Assembly (NCBI RefSeq): GCF_000760935.2
Contig: NZ_CP049744.1
Coordinates: 2,345,001 to 2,409,000, forward strand
Source: Rhodococcoides fascians A25f
Lineage (GTDB): Bacteria > Actinomycetota > Actinomycetes > Mycobacteriales > Mycobacteriaceae
Direction: 5' to 3'
Length of the DNA: 64,000 bases
In this document: piece by piece, positions 47,507 to 56,217 of the stretch
Layout of the letters: each line of letters starts with the position of its first letter
Position numbering within the stretch: the first letter of the stretch is position 1
Made by a program: the position numbers and the translations under genes
Notes under the pieces: generated by a model
Told to the model about the DNA's origin: nothing
Database searches by the model: none
The model's input: only the letters and a program-made list of their open reading frames with translations

Positions 47507-47563
47507 CGGTAGACAATAGCTGTTACGCCGGTTCACGGCACGGCGTGTGGAGTTACCGGCGAT

Positions 47564-48397
47564 TCACCGGTAGTCGGTGTCGGAACCCATGGGGCGAACG
47601 GCGCGCACCTGATCGAGTCGATCCTGAAGGTAGGTCTCGATCCACTCGAAGGACGTCGCCCCCAGCGGTAGGCGAAGCGGAGGAGCGTCGGACGAAATTG
47701 CAGCCAGGACGGCATCGGCTCCACGGCGCGGGTCTCCGGTCTGCGTGCCGTGGGTGGCCTCGAATGCGGATCGAGCGGGTCCGATCAGTCCGGCGTAGTC
47801 GGCCAGCGGCGTTCCCCACTGCATCGATCGGCCGCTTGCGTCGGTCCGGAACGGGCCGGGTTCGACGATGGTGACACCGATGCCGAGATGACGCACCTCG
47901 CCGGCAAGCGCTTCCGAAAATCCTTCCAGCGCGAATTTGCTGCCGGCATAAGCGGTTCCACCGGGACCGGGTACCACGCCGATGACCGAGGACATCTGCA
48001 CGATGTGGCCGCGTCGTCGCGCCCGCATCGAGGGCAGCACCGCGCGAGTGACGGCGAGCGGGCCGAAGAAATTGACGTCGACGTTGTCGCGGAACCGACG
48101 GTCGTCGATCTCCTCGAACGCGCCGAGCAGGCCGTAGCCCGCATTGTTGACCAGGACGTCGATACGTCCGAACCGTCCGAGAGCGTGGGCCACCGCAGAA
48201 TCGATCGATTCCTGGTCGGTCACGTCGAGTCGAGCGTGGAGCAACCGCTCGCTTTCCGGCCCCTCGAGATCGGCAACGTCGCGGGCGGTCGCGACCACCC
48301 GATCGCCCGCGTCGAGTGCGGCACGAACGAATTCGCGGCCGAAACCCGAACTGGCCCCGGTGATCAACCAGACCCGGTTCGGTCGCGTCGTGTCCAT
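47564..48397 (-). CDS. Short-chain dehydrogenase/reductase
   Basis: A 277-residue classical SDR with T-G-A-S-S-G-F-G-R (about residue 14), N-N-A-G, Ser in M-S-S-V-I-G and the catalytic Y-A-G-S-K. GAAAGG precedes ATG 48397. It is upstream of and on the same strand as the receptor gene, only 57 bases away. A keto-reductase step is needed in gamma-butyrolactone synthesis, so a link is possible but not shown; many such SDRs are general oxidoreductases. Confidence 0.88.
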   Translation of the reverse strand: MDTTRPNRVWLITGASSGFGREFVRAALDAGDRVVATARDVADLEGPESERLLHARLDVTDQESIDSAVAHALGRFGRIDVLVNNAGYGLLGAFEEIDDRRFRDNVDVNFFGPLAVTRAVLPSMRARRRGHIVQMSSVIGVVPGPGGTAYAGSKFALEGFSEALAGEVRHLGIGVTIVEPGPFRTDASGRSMQWGTPLADYAGLIGPARSAFEATHGTQTGDPRRGADAVLAAISSDAPPLRLPLGATSFEWIETYLQDRLDQVRAVRPMGSDTDYR

Positions 48398-48495
48398 GTC
48401 GTCGGCACCTTTCGAGAGAGGTGTGGTCGTGAGCGGCGATAACGGTAATGACGAGAGATGACGGTCGGTAACCGAATTGATGGCACGCTGAGCCG

Positions 48496-48963
48496 ATGGT
48501 CGATACGAGTGCAGGAATTCTGTTGTACCGCGTCGGTGCCGACGGACCGGATGTTCTGATCGCTCACCCCGGCGGACCGTTCTGGGCACGCAAGGACGAG
48601 GGAGCATGGTCGATCGTCAAAGGGCTGCTCACCGACGGAGAAGACCCGTGGACTGCGGCCCGGCGGGAGTTTCGAGAGGAAGTCGGTATCGACGTCCCGG
48701 CCGGAGAGTCCGTGGAGCTCGGCACCGTTACGCAGCGCAGCGGGAAGATCGTCATCGGATTTGGCATCGAAGCCGATCTCGATGTCTCGAATGCGGTGAG
48801 CAACACATTCGAGATCGAGTGGCCACCGAAGTCCGGTCGTTTGGAGTCGTTCCCCGAGGTCGACCGCATCGAATGGTTCCCGCTCGAACAGGCCAGAGCC
48901 AAGCTGCTGCCGGCGCAGCACCCGTTCCTCGACGCTGTGGAGACGGTCGTCGCATCGCGATAG
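48496..48963 (+). CDS. NUDIX hydrolase
   Basis: A 155-residue NUDIX protein with the box G-x5-E-x7-R-E-x2-E-E visible from about residue 45 (R-R-E-F-R-E-E-V-G). Short NUDIX proteins hydrolyse nucleoside diphosphate derivatives. It is divergent from the SDR gene. Confidence 0.88.
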   Translation: MVDTSAGILLYRVGADGPDVLIAHPGGPFWARKDEGAWSIVKGLLTDGEDPWTAARREFREEVGIDVPAGESVELGTVTQRSGKIVIGFGIEADLDVSNAVSNTFEIEWPPKSGRLESFPEVDRIEWFPLEQARAKLLPAQHPFLDAVETVVASR

Positions 48964-49037
48964 TTTCGGCACGCGGGCCCGGGGTATCCAGCGGCCGGAA
49001 ATGACGAGATTCGCAGATGCAGGGTGGGAAGTGAATC

Positions 49038-49217
49038 ATGATGCCGACGGATTCGTCCAGCGCACAGACCATGGTGGAAACGTCTCCGGTCGAAACGTCC
49101 GTGGTGGATACCTCACTCCTGGAGACACGGTGGGGCGGACGCGTCGTCGCGTCGGCGTTCGTCGTGTTGGCCGCGGGACTGTCGTGGGTGTTCGCGGCAA
49201 CTGCCATGATCGGCTAG
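49038..49217 (+). CDS. Small single-span membrane protein
   Basis: A 59-residue ORF: polar, Ser/Thr/Val-rich first half with repeated V-E-T-S, then one hydrophobic span (A-S-A-F-V-V-L-A-A-G-L-S-W-V-F-A). A G-G-G-A-A site precedes the ATG. It lies just before the MFS gene on the same strand. Function unknown. Confidence 0.5.
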   Translation: MMPTDSSSAQTMVETSPVETSVVDTSLLETRWGGRVVASAFVVLAAGLSWVFAATAMIG

Positions 49218-49272
49218 CGACCATCGGTCGGTTGGCCGATACTGCTCAGCTACGACTACGAAGGGCAGCACA

Positions 49273-50739
49273 GTGACCGACCGCAGTGTCTCCGCAACAC
49301 CACCGGCAATCGAGGTACCCAAGCGCGCCTGGCAGGCGCTGGTGGTTCTGTTGCTGGGTATGTTCATGGCACTGCTCGACACCACCATCGTGAACGTGGC
49401 TCTACCGACCATCAGCACCACGTTGGATGCGTCGGAATCGGTTCTGTCTTGGATCATCTCGGGGTACGCACTGGCATTCGGCCTGGCTCTGATTCCAGCG
49501 GGCAAGGTAGGCGACCGCGTCGGTCACAAATGGGTGTTCTTCACCGGCCTCGCGTTGTTCACCGTCGCGAGCTTCGCGTGTGGTCTCGCTCAGGACGACC
49601 TGCAGTTGGTCGTCGCCAGGGTCGTACAAGGCCTGGCGGGCGGCATGTTCGTACCCGCGGTCACCGCATTCATACAGTTGCTGTTTCCGGGGCCTGTGCG
49701 AGGTAAGGCTTTTGCCATCATGGGTGCCGTCATCGGAGTGTCGACGGCGCTGGGACCCATCGTCGGCGGCCTGATCATTCAGGCGTTCGGCGACGAGAAC
49801 GGGTGGCGGTTGGTCTTCTGGGTCAATCTGCCCATCGGAATCGTCGGTCTGGTCGCTGCCGCTGTATTGCTACCGAACAAGGATGATTCCGCTCCCACGT
49901 CCCGCCCCGGAATCGATTGGCTCGGACTGGTTCTCATCTCCGCAGGACTGATAGCCCTGCTCGTTCCGTTGATCGAGGGCCAAGAACTGGGCTGGCCGCT
50001 GTGGACTTACGTGACGATCGCTGCTGGTCTGGGCCTGATCGCGGCGTTCGGGTGGTGGGAGGTGATCCACACCGGCCGTGGACACAGTCCGCTGGTGCCA
50101 CCGCGGCTGTTCACCCGCCCGGCGTTCACCGGTGGAGTGATCCTCGCCCTCGTCTATTTCGCGGCCTTCACCAGTATCTTCTTCACCATCTCGCTGCTGT
50201 GGCAGACCGGGCTCGGCAATACGGCGCTGTCGTCGGGACTGGTGTCGATACCGTTCGCGATCGGCAGCATCATCGCCTCCTCGCAGAGCAACAGGCTGAC
50301 CATCCGTCTCGGTCGCACCGTTCTGGTGCTCGGAGCGTCACTGGTCTCGATCGGACTGATCTGGCTGTGGGTCATCCTGGCCACAAGTTCGGCCGACACC
50401 ATCTCGCACTGGACGCTGATGGTTCCGCTGTTCGTCGCAGGCCTGGGCAACGGAGCCTTCATTGCACCCAACGCGCAGTTCATCGTCGCGACGGTGGATC
50501 GCGATGACGCGGGAGCGGCGAGCGGGGTGATCTCCACGATGCAGCGTGTCGGCTCCGCGATCGGGATCGCCGTGATCGGCAGCGTGCTGTTCGGGTCGTT
50601 GAACATCACCGGTCCCGATACTGTCGGATCGGGTTTTCTGCACGGGGCAGCCATGGCGATGGCAGTCAGTGCAGCATTCAGTGTGGTGGCGCTGGCGCTG
50701 GTCTTCGCGCTCCCCAAGAAGGTTCAGGGCGCGCGCTGA
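49273..50739 (+). CDS. MFS drug transporter, DHA2 (14-span) family
   Basis: A 488-residue transporter with motif C-like and the DHA2 hallmark L-D-T-T-I-V-N-V-A-L-P (about residue 37), motif A G-D-R-V-G-H-K, and 14 predicted spans. Members export drugs or other amphiphiles with proton uptake. GTG start at 49273. It is close to the signalling genes but no direct link is seen. Confidence 0.92.
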   Translation: MTDRSVSATPPAIEVPKRAWQALVVLLLGMFMALLDTTIVNVALPTISTTLDASESVLSWIISGYALAFGLALIPAGKVGDRVGHKWVFFTGLALFTVASFACGLAQDDLQLVVARVVQGLAGGMFVPAVTAFIQLLFPGPVRGKAFAIMGAVIGVSTALGPIVGGLIIQAFGDENGWRLVFWVNLPIGIVGLVAAAVLLPNKDDSAPTSRPGIDWLGLVLISAGLIALLVPLIEGQELGWPLWTYVTIAAGLGLIAAFGWWEVIHTGRGHSPLVPPRLFTRPAFTGGVILALVYFAAFTSIFFTISLLWQTGLGNTALSSGLVSIPFAIGSIIASSQSNRLTIRLGRTVLVLGASLVSIGLIWLWVILATSSADTISHWTLMVPLFVAGLGNGAFIAPNAQFIVATVDRDDAGAASGVISTMQRVGSAIGIAVIGSVLFGSLNITGPDTVGSGFLHGAAMAMAVSAAFSVVALALVFALPKKVQGAR

Positions 50740-50749
50740 ACCGACTTGC

Positions 50750-51472
50750 TCAGCTGGTCAAGCCCTTGCTGTGCCGATCGACGACAGACGCTGCAAGGTC
50801 GGCAATCTTGACGTTCAGGTCCTGGGAAGACTTGCGCAGCAAAGCGAAGGCCTCGTCACCGGACACGTCGTGCAGTGCCATGATCAAACCGATGGCCTTG
50901 CCGATCTCCCTGTTGCTTTCGAGCCCGTCACGAAGCGTCGACGCTTCCTGCCCGTTCATGACCGCGGCAACGGTGACCGCTGTGAACGCCGTCAGAATGA
51001 TCGCCTTGCTCGCGCTGTCGGTGTCGAACACGCCTGGCTGGTCGGTGAACAGGTTGAGCGCGCCCACCTTCTGATCGTCCACCTTGAGCCGAAATCCCAT
51101 GGCACCTCGCACCGGCGTGCGGTTCAACACACCGCGAGCCATCGCAGGCCATTGGGTAGGAGTGCGGAAGTCGGCTTCGAGCTGGGCCGCCTCGCTGGTG
51201 ATCGCGTCCAGGCACGGGCCCTCGCCGGTAGCGCGCTCGATATCGTCGACAACGCGAGCGATGTCGTCCGAGGCTGCGACAGTGACGGGCTTTCCGTGGC
51301 GCATCAGCATCAGGCTGGCGTGATCGCAATGCGGAACGATCAGTACGGCGGCGTTGCAGATCGCGGTGTAGATCGCCTCGGCGCTGCTGCCTCGGTACAC
51401 GATGTCGGCCAGAGCGGCGAACACAGTTGCCGGGTCGGTCGACGGGCTGTCGTGCTGCGAGACGTCGTTCAC
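50750..51472 (-). CDS. GAF and ANTAR domain RNA-binding regulator
   Basis: A 240-residue protein: GAF domain (about residues 20-165; G-E-G-P-C-L-D-A, D-Q-K-V-G-A-L-N-L-F) followed by an ANTAR domain (about 180-235; G-K-A-I-G-L-I-M-A, A-F-A-L-L-R-K-S-S-Q). ANTAR domains bind paired RNA hairpins and prevent termination. Typical in actinobacteria; ligand unknown. GTG 51472 has GGGAG upstream. It is divergent from the stress protein gene. Confidence 0.9.
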   Translation of the reverse strand: MNDVSQHDSPSTDPATVFAALADIVYRGSSAEAIYTAICNAAVLIVPHCDHASLMLMRHGKPVTVAASDDIARVVDDIERATGEGPCLDAITSEAAQLEADFRTPTQWPAMARGVLNRTPVRGAMGFRLKVDDQKVGALNLFTDQPGVFDTDSASKAIILTAFTAVTVAAVMNGQEASTLRDGLESNREIGKAIGLIMALHDVSGDEAFALLRKSSQDLNVKIADLAASVVDRHSKGLTS

Positions 51473-51585
51473 TTGCAACTCCCGTCCTGTGTGATCGTTC
51501 GAGCAACCGGTACTCGATGTGAAGCAACCGTACCGCCACCGCATGGGGTGTTCGAACGGGCGGGTACCGGCAGTAGCCTCAGGTC

Positions 51586-52053
51586 GTGAGCGATGCGCAG
51601 GAGTCCACCGGGTTCGAGTACGGCCACGACGGACCGAAATCGATCGTGGTGGGCGTCGATGGGTCCGATTCGTCCTGGCGTGCCGCCGCCTACGCCGCAG
51701 GACTCGCCCGAAGACAACGATCGCTGCTGGTACTGGTGTACGTACAACCCATCGCCACGGCGTCCTGGGGCCAGGCCGGCATCTCACTCGTCGAAACGGG
51801 TCAGCAGATCGCCGACGAGTTGCTCGACTACATCAGAACGTCGGCTGCCCGGTTCGGAGATCGGGAGCACGTGCGCTGGGAGTTTCGTACCGCGCAGGGA
51901 GATCCGTACAACGGGCTGATCGCCGTGGCAGAACAATTGCGCACCGACGCCGTCGTCGTGGGGGCATCGGAGAATGCGGGACATCGAATAGCAGGCTCGG
52001 TGGCGGTGCGGTTGGTAAAAGCAGGCCGGTGGCCGGTGACCGTGGTGCCCTGA
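51586..52053 (+). CDS. Universal stress protein family
   Basis: A 155-residue UspA-like protein with I-V-V-G-V-D-G-S-D-S-S at its start and the nucleotide-binding V-V-V-G-A-S-E-N-A-G-H-R-I-A-G-S-V near the end. GTG start. It probably binds ATP and acts in stress survival. Confidence 0.88.
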   Translation: MSDAQESTGFEYGHDGPKSIVVGVDGSDSSWRAAAYAAGLARRQRSLLVLVYVQPIATASWGQAGISLVETGQQIADELLDYIRTSAARFGDREHVRWEFRTAQGDPYNGLIAVAEQLRTDAVVVGASENAGHRIAGSVAVRLVKAGRWPVTVVP

Positions 52054-52157
52054 ACGGGGCGAAATCGAGCCGATCTGCGGCCTGCCCTGTAAAAATAGGC
52101 AGTCACCTCGTCGGATGCGAGGCGCACGTGGTGCCGTTTTCGGATCCGAGGAGTTCC

Positions 52158-53948
52158 ATGACCGGGCTTTCGCGTAGACAATTCGTGGCGCGCGTGGGGA
52201 CTCTCGCGGCGGTGTGGGGAATCGCACCCCACGTGTTGGGTCAGGCTCTGGTTGCCCGCGCTCAGCCTGCGGGTGCTGCCGCGACCGGAACGCTGGCGCA
52301 GACGATTCTTCGATCCTCGAGCGGGCCGGGGCAGTATCGCGTCCTGGGTGCCGGGCCCGGGGAGCCGTACGTGCCTCGGCTGGACATTCTGGGCCGAGCA
52401 CCCCAGCCGTCACGGGTGCAGTCGCGGCGGTCGTTGCTCTACCTCGGGCACCTGTCGGACATGCATGTCATCGATGCCCAATCGCCAGGCCGGATCGAGC
52501 CCATGATCGTCTCCGATCACGCTGCGTGGGGGTCGGCATTCCATCCGCAGGATCCGCTGACCGTGCACGTCACCGCCGCGATGGTGAAGGCTTTTGCCGA
52601 TGCACGGATCAGTCCGGTCACCGGGGCGCCGATGGGAGCCGCGGTGGTCACCGGAGACAGCGCCGACATGCATTCCCATCTCGAATTGCGCTGGTACATA
52701 GATGTTCTCGACGGTGTCCCGGTGAGGCCCACGAGCGGCGCTGCGGACGTCTTCGAGGGTGTTCAGGCGTGGCCAGAGGCGCAGTGGGCCTATCGGCCGG
52801 GCGATCCGTCGGGAGGGTCGTTCGGCGACTACGGATTCCCGACGCTTCCCGACCTTCTCACTCAGGCGATGTCGGGAACCGTCGAGTCGGTGGGGCTCCC
52901 CGTGCCGTGGTACTCGGTCTACGGAAATCACGACACCCTCTTGCTCGGCACGTTCGATCTGTCCTCGCAACTGCACGCCCTCGCCGTCGGTGGTCGCAAG
53001 GCGTACACCCTGGAGGCGACGGCCACCTCGGCACTCGCCGGCTATGCGTCGACCGCCAGTCCGTTGCAGCGGATGATCGATGCGCTCGGCGTCGGATCCG
53101 GTGCGCGACCCGGCTTTCGGGCGGTGTCGGCCGATCCGGCGCGATACCTGTTCGAGCAACGCGAGTTCATGGAGGAGCACTTCGAGACCACCCCGACGCC
53201 GGGTCCGATCGGCCACGGCTTCACCCAACACAACCTCGATTCCGGCGAGACCTGGTGGACGGCAGACCCCACCCCGAACATTCGCACGTTCGGACTCGAC
53301 ACCTGCAACGCAGTCGCCGGACCCGACGGTGCAGTACCCGAGAATCAATTCGACTGGCTCACCGGCCAGTTGGAGCAAGCACAGGCCGAGAACAAGTTGG
53401 TGTTGATCTACACCCACCACAACAGCCTGACATTGGAGAACCGAGCGCAGCGGCCAGGGCAGTCGGTAAAGCTTTATGGTGCAGACGAATTCATCGACCT
53501 GCTGTTGAAATACCCGGTGGTGATCGGCTGGCTCAACGGCCACACCCACCAGAATCAGATCCTGGCGCACTCGCGAGACGGACGCGGATTTTGGGAGATC
53601 ACCACCGCGTCGTGCATCGATTTCCCGCAGCAGCAGCAAGTGGTCGAGATCGTCGACAACCGGGACGGGACTCTGTCGCTGTTCACGACTGTGCTCGATC
53701 ACGCATCTCCGGTCACGCCCGGAAACAGCGGCAGTTACCTGGATCTGGCGTCGCGTAGCCGTGAACTGGCGGCCAACGACTGGGCCGAGAATCCGCTGAT
53801 GCGACGAGGATCGCGTCTGGATCGCAACACCGAACTGCTGCTTCCCGCGCCGTTCGACCTGAGCACCATCACCGACGCGGCGCTCGAGCAACAGCACCTC
53901 GACGAGCATGCGCGACTGATCGCCTACGAGACGAGGCAGGGCCGATGA
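52158..53948 (+). CDS. Tat-exported metallophosphoesterase (TIGR03767-like)
   Basis: A 596-residue protein with a twin-arginine signal (S-R-R-Q-F-V then hydrophobic segment, A-x-A site about residue 35). Calcineurin-like motifs are L-G-H-L-S-D-M-H, V-V-T-G-D-S-A-D, Y-G-N-H-D and Y-T-H-H-N ... G-H-T-H. Export and motifs indicate extracytoplasmic phosphoesterase activity; the substrate is unknown. GAGGAG precedes the ATG. It overlaps the next gene (ATGA). Confidence 0.9.
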   Translation: MTGLSRRQFVARVGTLAAVWGIAPHVLGQALVARAQPAGAAATGTLAQTILRSSSGPGQYRVLGAGPGEPYVPRLDILGRAPQPSRVQSRRSLLYLGHLSDMHVIDAQSPGRIEPMIVSDHAAWGSAFHPQDPLTVHVTAAMVKAFADARISPVTGAPMGAAVVTGDSADMHSHLELRWYIDVLDGVPVRPTSGAADVFEGVQAWPEAQWAYRPGDPSGGSFGDYGFPTLPDLLTQAMSGTVESVGLPVPWYSVYGNHDTLLLGTFDLSSQLHALAVGGRKAYTLEATATSALAGYASTASPLQRMIDALGVGSGARPGFRAVSADPARYLFEQREFMEEHFETTPTPGPIGHGFTQHNLDSGETWWTADPTPNIRTFGLDTCNAVAGPDGAVPENQFDWLTGQLEQAQAENKLVLIYTHHNSLTLENRAQRPGQSVKLYGADEFIDLLLKYPVVIGWLNGHTHQNQILAHSRDGRGFWEITTASCIDFPQQQQVVEIVDNRDGTLSLFTTVLDHASPVTPGNSGSYLDLASRSRELAANDWAENPLMRRGSRLDRNTELLLPAPFDLSTITDAALEQQHLDEHARLIAYETRQGR

Positions 53949-54295
53949 ACAGTGTTCGCAGGAAGATCCTTGCCCTGTCCGCGGTGATGGTCTGCGCGGG
54001 GTGCTCGCAGACCGCAGCGCTTGCGCCGGTCGGCGGAGCCGAGCTCGGAAACCTGCGTTACGCAGTCAACGACGTCCTGCTCGAGCAGGGTATCGAGATA
54101 CTGGTCGCGCCGGTGTGCTCGGGTACAGGTGCCGATATCGAATGTGCCGGAAAGACAACCGGTAACGAGGCGATTACCGGTTCGGCTACCTCGGACGACG
54201 CGAGCACCGTCGAGATCAAGGTCGGTACGAAGGTTCTCTACTCGGGCTCCGTGCAGGACGTGCTCGATCGCAACTCGACGGTCGGTGCGCCGTGA
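53945..54295 (+). CDS. Small secreted lipoprotein (DUF4333-like)
   Basis: A 116-residue lipoprotein: signal peptide with V-C-A-G-C lipobox (Cys about residue 20), then a small domain with two further cysteines (P-V-C-S-G and I-E-C-A-G) likely disulphide-linked. Coupled to both neighbours by ATGA and GTGA overlaps. Unknown function. Confidence 0.75.
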   Translation: MNSVRRKILALSAVMVCAGCSQTAALAPVGGAELGNLRYAVNDVLLEQGIEILVAPVCSGTGADIECAGKTTGNEAITGSATSDDASTVEIKVGTKVLYSGSVQDVLDRNSTVGAP

Positions 54296-54876
54296 GGGGG
54301 AGTGTGGTTCTGGCTGCCGTGGTGGTCGTGTCGGCACTGATTCAGGCGCTGACTGTGCTGGGGGATCCGGTTCCGACGTCGTCTCTCGGTTTCGCGGGAT
54401 TGGTGCTGGCTTCTGTTGCCGCGGTGGTACTTGCACTGTGGATCACCGCGTCGACGGCACTCGATGTGGTGGACGGCAACGCATCCGGTGCGCTGGGTCG
54501 GGCCTGGCGACGGCCGGTCGTGCTGGTGTGGTGCGTGGTGCTGACCGGGGTGGCCGTTGCGCTCGCAATCCTCTTCCCGCTGCTCCCGGCTATCGTGATT
54601 CTGGTTGCGTTGCTGGTGCTTCCGGCCGCGGTCGACGGGCACCGAAATCCGTTCCACGCAGTCTTGGCTATTGTCCGGAGGTCTCCAGGGCGGTGCGCAG
54701 TCGCGGCTGTCGTCACGATCCTGGCCTACATCCTCGGCTGGGTGGTGGCACTGGTCCTGGGTTTCTTCGTCACCGGTGTAGTGGCGGCATTCGTGACGTG
54801 GCTGTGGTTCGGCACCACTGCCGCTGTGCTGCTGGTCTATTGGTCGCGGCTGTACCGAAGGGCAACACCGCTTTGA
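54292..54876 (+). CDS. Polytopic membrane protein
   Basis: A 194-residue hydrophobic protein with about five to six spans and no recognised domain. It overlaps the lipoprotein gene and completes the phosphoesterase-lipoprotein-membrane protein operon. Confidence 0.75.
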   Translation: MRGSVVLAAVVVVSALIQALTVLGDPVPTSSLGFAGLVLASVAAVVLALWITASTALDVVDGNASGALGRAWRRPVVLVWCVVLTGVAVALAILFPLLPAIVILVALLVLPAAVDGHRNPFHAVLAIVRRSPGRCAVAAVVTILAYILGWVVALVLGFFVTGVVAAFVTWLWFGTTAAVLLVYWSRLYRRATPL

Positions 54877-54912
54877 CCGCGGTCGACGGCACTCGGCCGC
54901 TCGGACCGGGAT

Positions 54913-55533
54913 TCAGCCGCGAGCTCGTCGACCGGCCGCGGCCTCGGCGACGACCTGAGTGATTCGACCTGCACGAGTGTCGTCTCGCACGGCGCTGACA
55001 ATCCACCAGAGCATCTGCTTGCGAGCGCTTGGTGGAAAGCCGTCCCAGGTGCTCCGAGCGCTCGGGTTTCGGTCCAGCGCCGTGGTCAGTTCGAGAGGTT
55101 CCTGGAGGTCTTCGACCTGATCGGCAATCGTCCACCAGCCGTTGGACTTCGCGGCAGCGATGGCACGGCGACCTGCTTCGGTCATGAGGCCGCTGTCTTC
55201 CATATCGGCTGCGCGTTGTCGGTTCAGACGCGTCCACGGGCTCTTGGGCCTGCGCGGCGTGAACAGCTGCAGGCTGCGCTCCTCGTCGAGGTTGCTGCCG
55301 GTGGAATCGATCCAACCGAAGCAGATTGCTTCCTCGACGGCATCGGGGTACGGGCAGCGCGGTCGGTCGGTGGTGTTGCGCCACGAACACAGCCACATGC
55401 CTCGGGTCGAGGTGTGATTGTGTGCCAGCCAGGTGCGCCACTGTGCCCGAGTTTCGGCGTGAAAAATCGGGTAGTCGAATTTCCACGTTGCCGGGTGGTC
55501 GGATGCAGACGAAGAAGATTCCGACGCAGTCAC
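54913..55533 (-). CDS. YdeI/OmpD-associated family protein
   Basis: A 206-residue cytoplasmic protein. It has the YdeI family patterns E-A-I-C-F-G-W-I-D-S and R-R-P-K-S-P-W-T-R-L-N, and a helical C-terminus. A related E. coli protein is implicated in bacteriocin or peptide tolerance. GTG 55533 is chosen; TTG 55545 is possible. It is the last chromosomal gene before the integrated element. Confidence 0.82.
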   Translation of the reverse strand: MTASESSSSASDHPATWKFDYPIFHAETRAQWRTWLAHNHTSTRGMWLCSWRNTTDRPRCPYPDAVEEAICFGWIDSTGSNLDEERSLQLFTPRRPKSPWTRLNRQRAADMEDSGLMTEAGRRAIAAAKSNGWWTIADQVEDLQEPLELTTALDRNPSARSTWDGFPPSARKQMLWWIVSAVRDDTRAGRITQVVAEAAAGRRARG

Positions 55534-55545
55534 GTGCTCGCGCAA

Positions 55546-55899
55546 TCGACTCGTGCCGGTGTTGCCCTGCTGCAGTTCCGCATTTCTTCAGTGTGCTCGT
55601 TGTCGAGGGCGTGTGCTGCCGCATTGTTGGGTGAAGTTCCCGAACACCGGACTTCGACACCGTGGTGGGGCGGGCGGGGCTCGAACCCGCGACCAATGGA
55701 CTAGCGGTAGGGGCGGCCCGTTAGGTCCCACTGGATGCCCTACAGTGTTGTTAGGCAACACGACTCGGGTGGCAGAGTGCCCATCCATTCCGGCCTGTTC
55801 TCGCAAGTTCCCGTTCATTATCGATGAATAAACGATGGTCGTATTGCCTGGCTGTAGAGTCCGGTCGTCAAGGTCGGATCTGGAGCGAAAGGGACAAGC
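55546..55899. other. Left junction of integrated element, no gene
   Basis: This 354-bp gap holds the 3' tRNA fragment (55663-55697), a small inverted repeat TGTTG-N5-CAACA (55746-55760) and an AT-richer stretch with promoter-like hexamers before the first element ORF. No coding sequence is supported. Confidence 0.6.
55663..55697 (-). pseudogene. 3' tRNA fragment, attachment-site scar
   Basis: Read on the minus strand it ends in CCA with discriminator A, the acceptor strand CCGCCCC and an intact T arm (GCGGG-TTCGAGC-CCCGC), but no matching 5' acceptor (GGGGCGG), D arm or anticodon arm lies in the next 45 bases. This is what remains when an element integrates at a tRNA 3' end. The intact tRNA should be at the other end of the element, to the right. 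Isotype cannot be told. Confidence 0.75.
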
Positions 55900-56064
55900 A
55901 TGGCTACGTTCATTCTGAATGAGGGATACGACGGTGCACGTGAAATCGAGGCGCACCAGTTTGCAGAGGCGGGGTCGTTCGTAATCTTCTACGACGGCAG
56001 TGGTGATCAGGTGTTGGCATGCCCGACCGGCCGAGTGCACGTAATCACCCGCAAACCGGACTAG
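55900..56064 (+). CDS. Small element-encoded protein, 54 residues
   Basis: The only plus-strand gene of the element. It encodes a 54-residue protein beginning M-A-T-F-I-L-N-E-G-Y and containing F-V-I-F-Y-D-G-S-G-D, with beta-strand character and no membrane span. GGAGCGAAAGGGAC precedes the ATG, and a hairpin follows the stop. Similar short proteins occur in actinophage genomes as far as I recall; function unknown. Confidence 0.65.
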   Translation: MATFILNEGYDGAREIEAHQFAEAGSFVIFYDGSGDQVLACPTGRVHVITRKPD

Positions 56065-56072
56065 GGTCGACC

Positions 56073-56106
56073 ACCCCTTCTCGCGGTTGGCCGTGAGAAG
56101 GGGGTG
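56073..56106 (+). terminator. Hairpin after the small plus-strand gene
   Basis: CCCCTTCTC and GAGAAGGGG (9 bp) pair around a 12-base loop directly after the stop at 56064. Confidence 0.6.
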
Positions 56107-56117
56107 CGGCAGACGGA

Positions 56118-56150
56118 CCCCAACTGTGTAAATTTCCAACACGGTTGGGG
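56118..56150 (-). terminator. Hairpin at the end of the leftward head operon
   Basis: Arms of about 12 pairs (CCCCAAC-T-GTGT with ACAC-G-GTTGGGG, one G-T) with loop AAATTTCC. It lies downstream of the last leftward gene and is the probable operon terminator. Confidence 0.6.
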
Positions 56151-56217
56151 GGCTGACATTGAGCATGACGCACTGTCGCCCTCACATACGTAATACCTGC
56201 TCAGGTTCGCTACGTTG

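Noticed and set aside
55663..55740. A complete tRNA gene on the minus strand.
   Set aside because: Only the T arm and 3' acceptor strand are present; no 5' acceptor, D arm or anticodon stem can be folded from the flanking bases.
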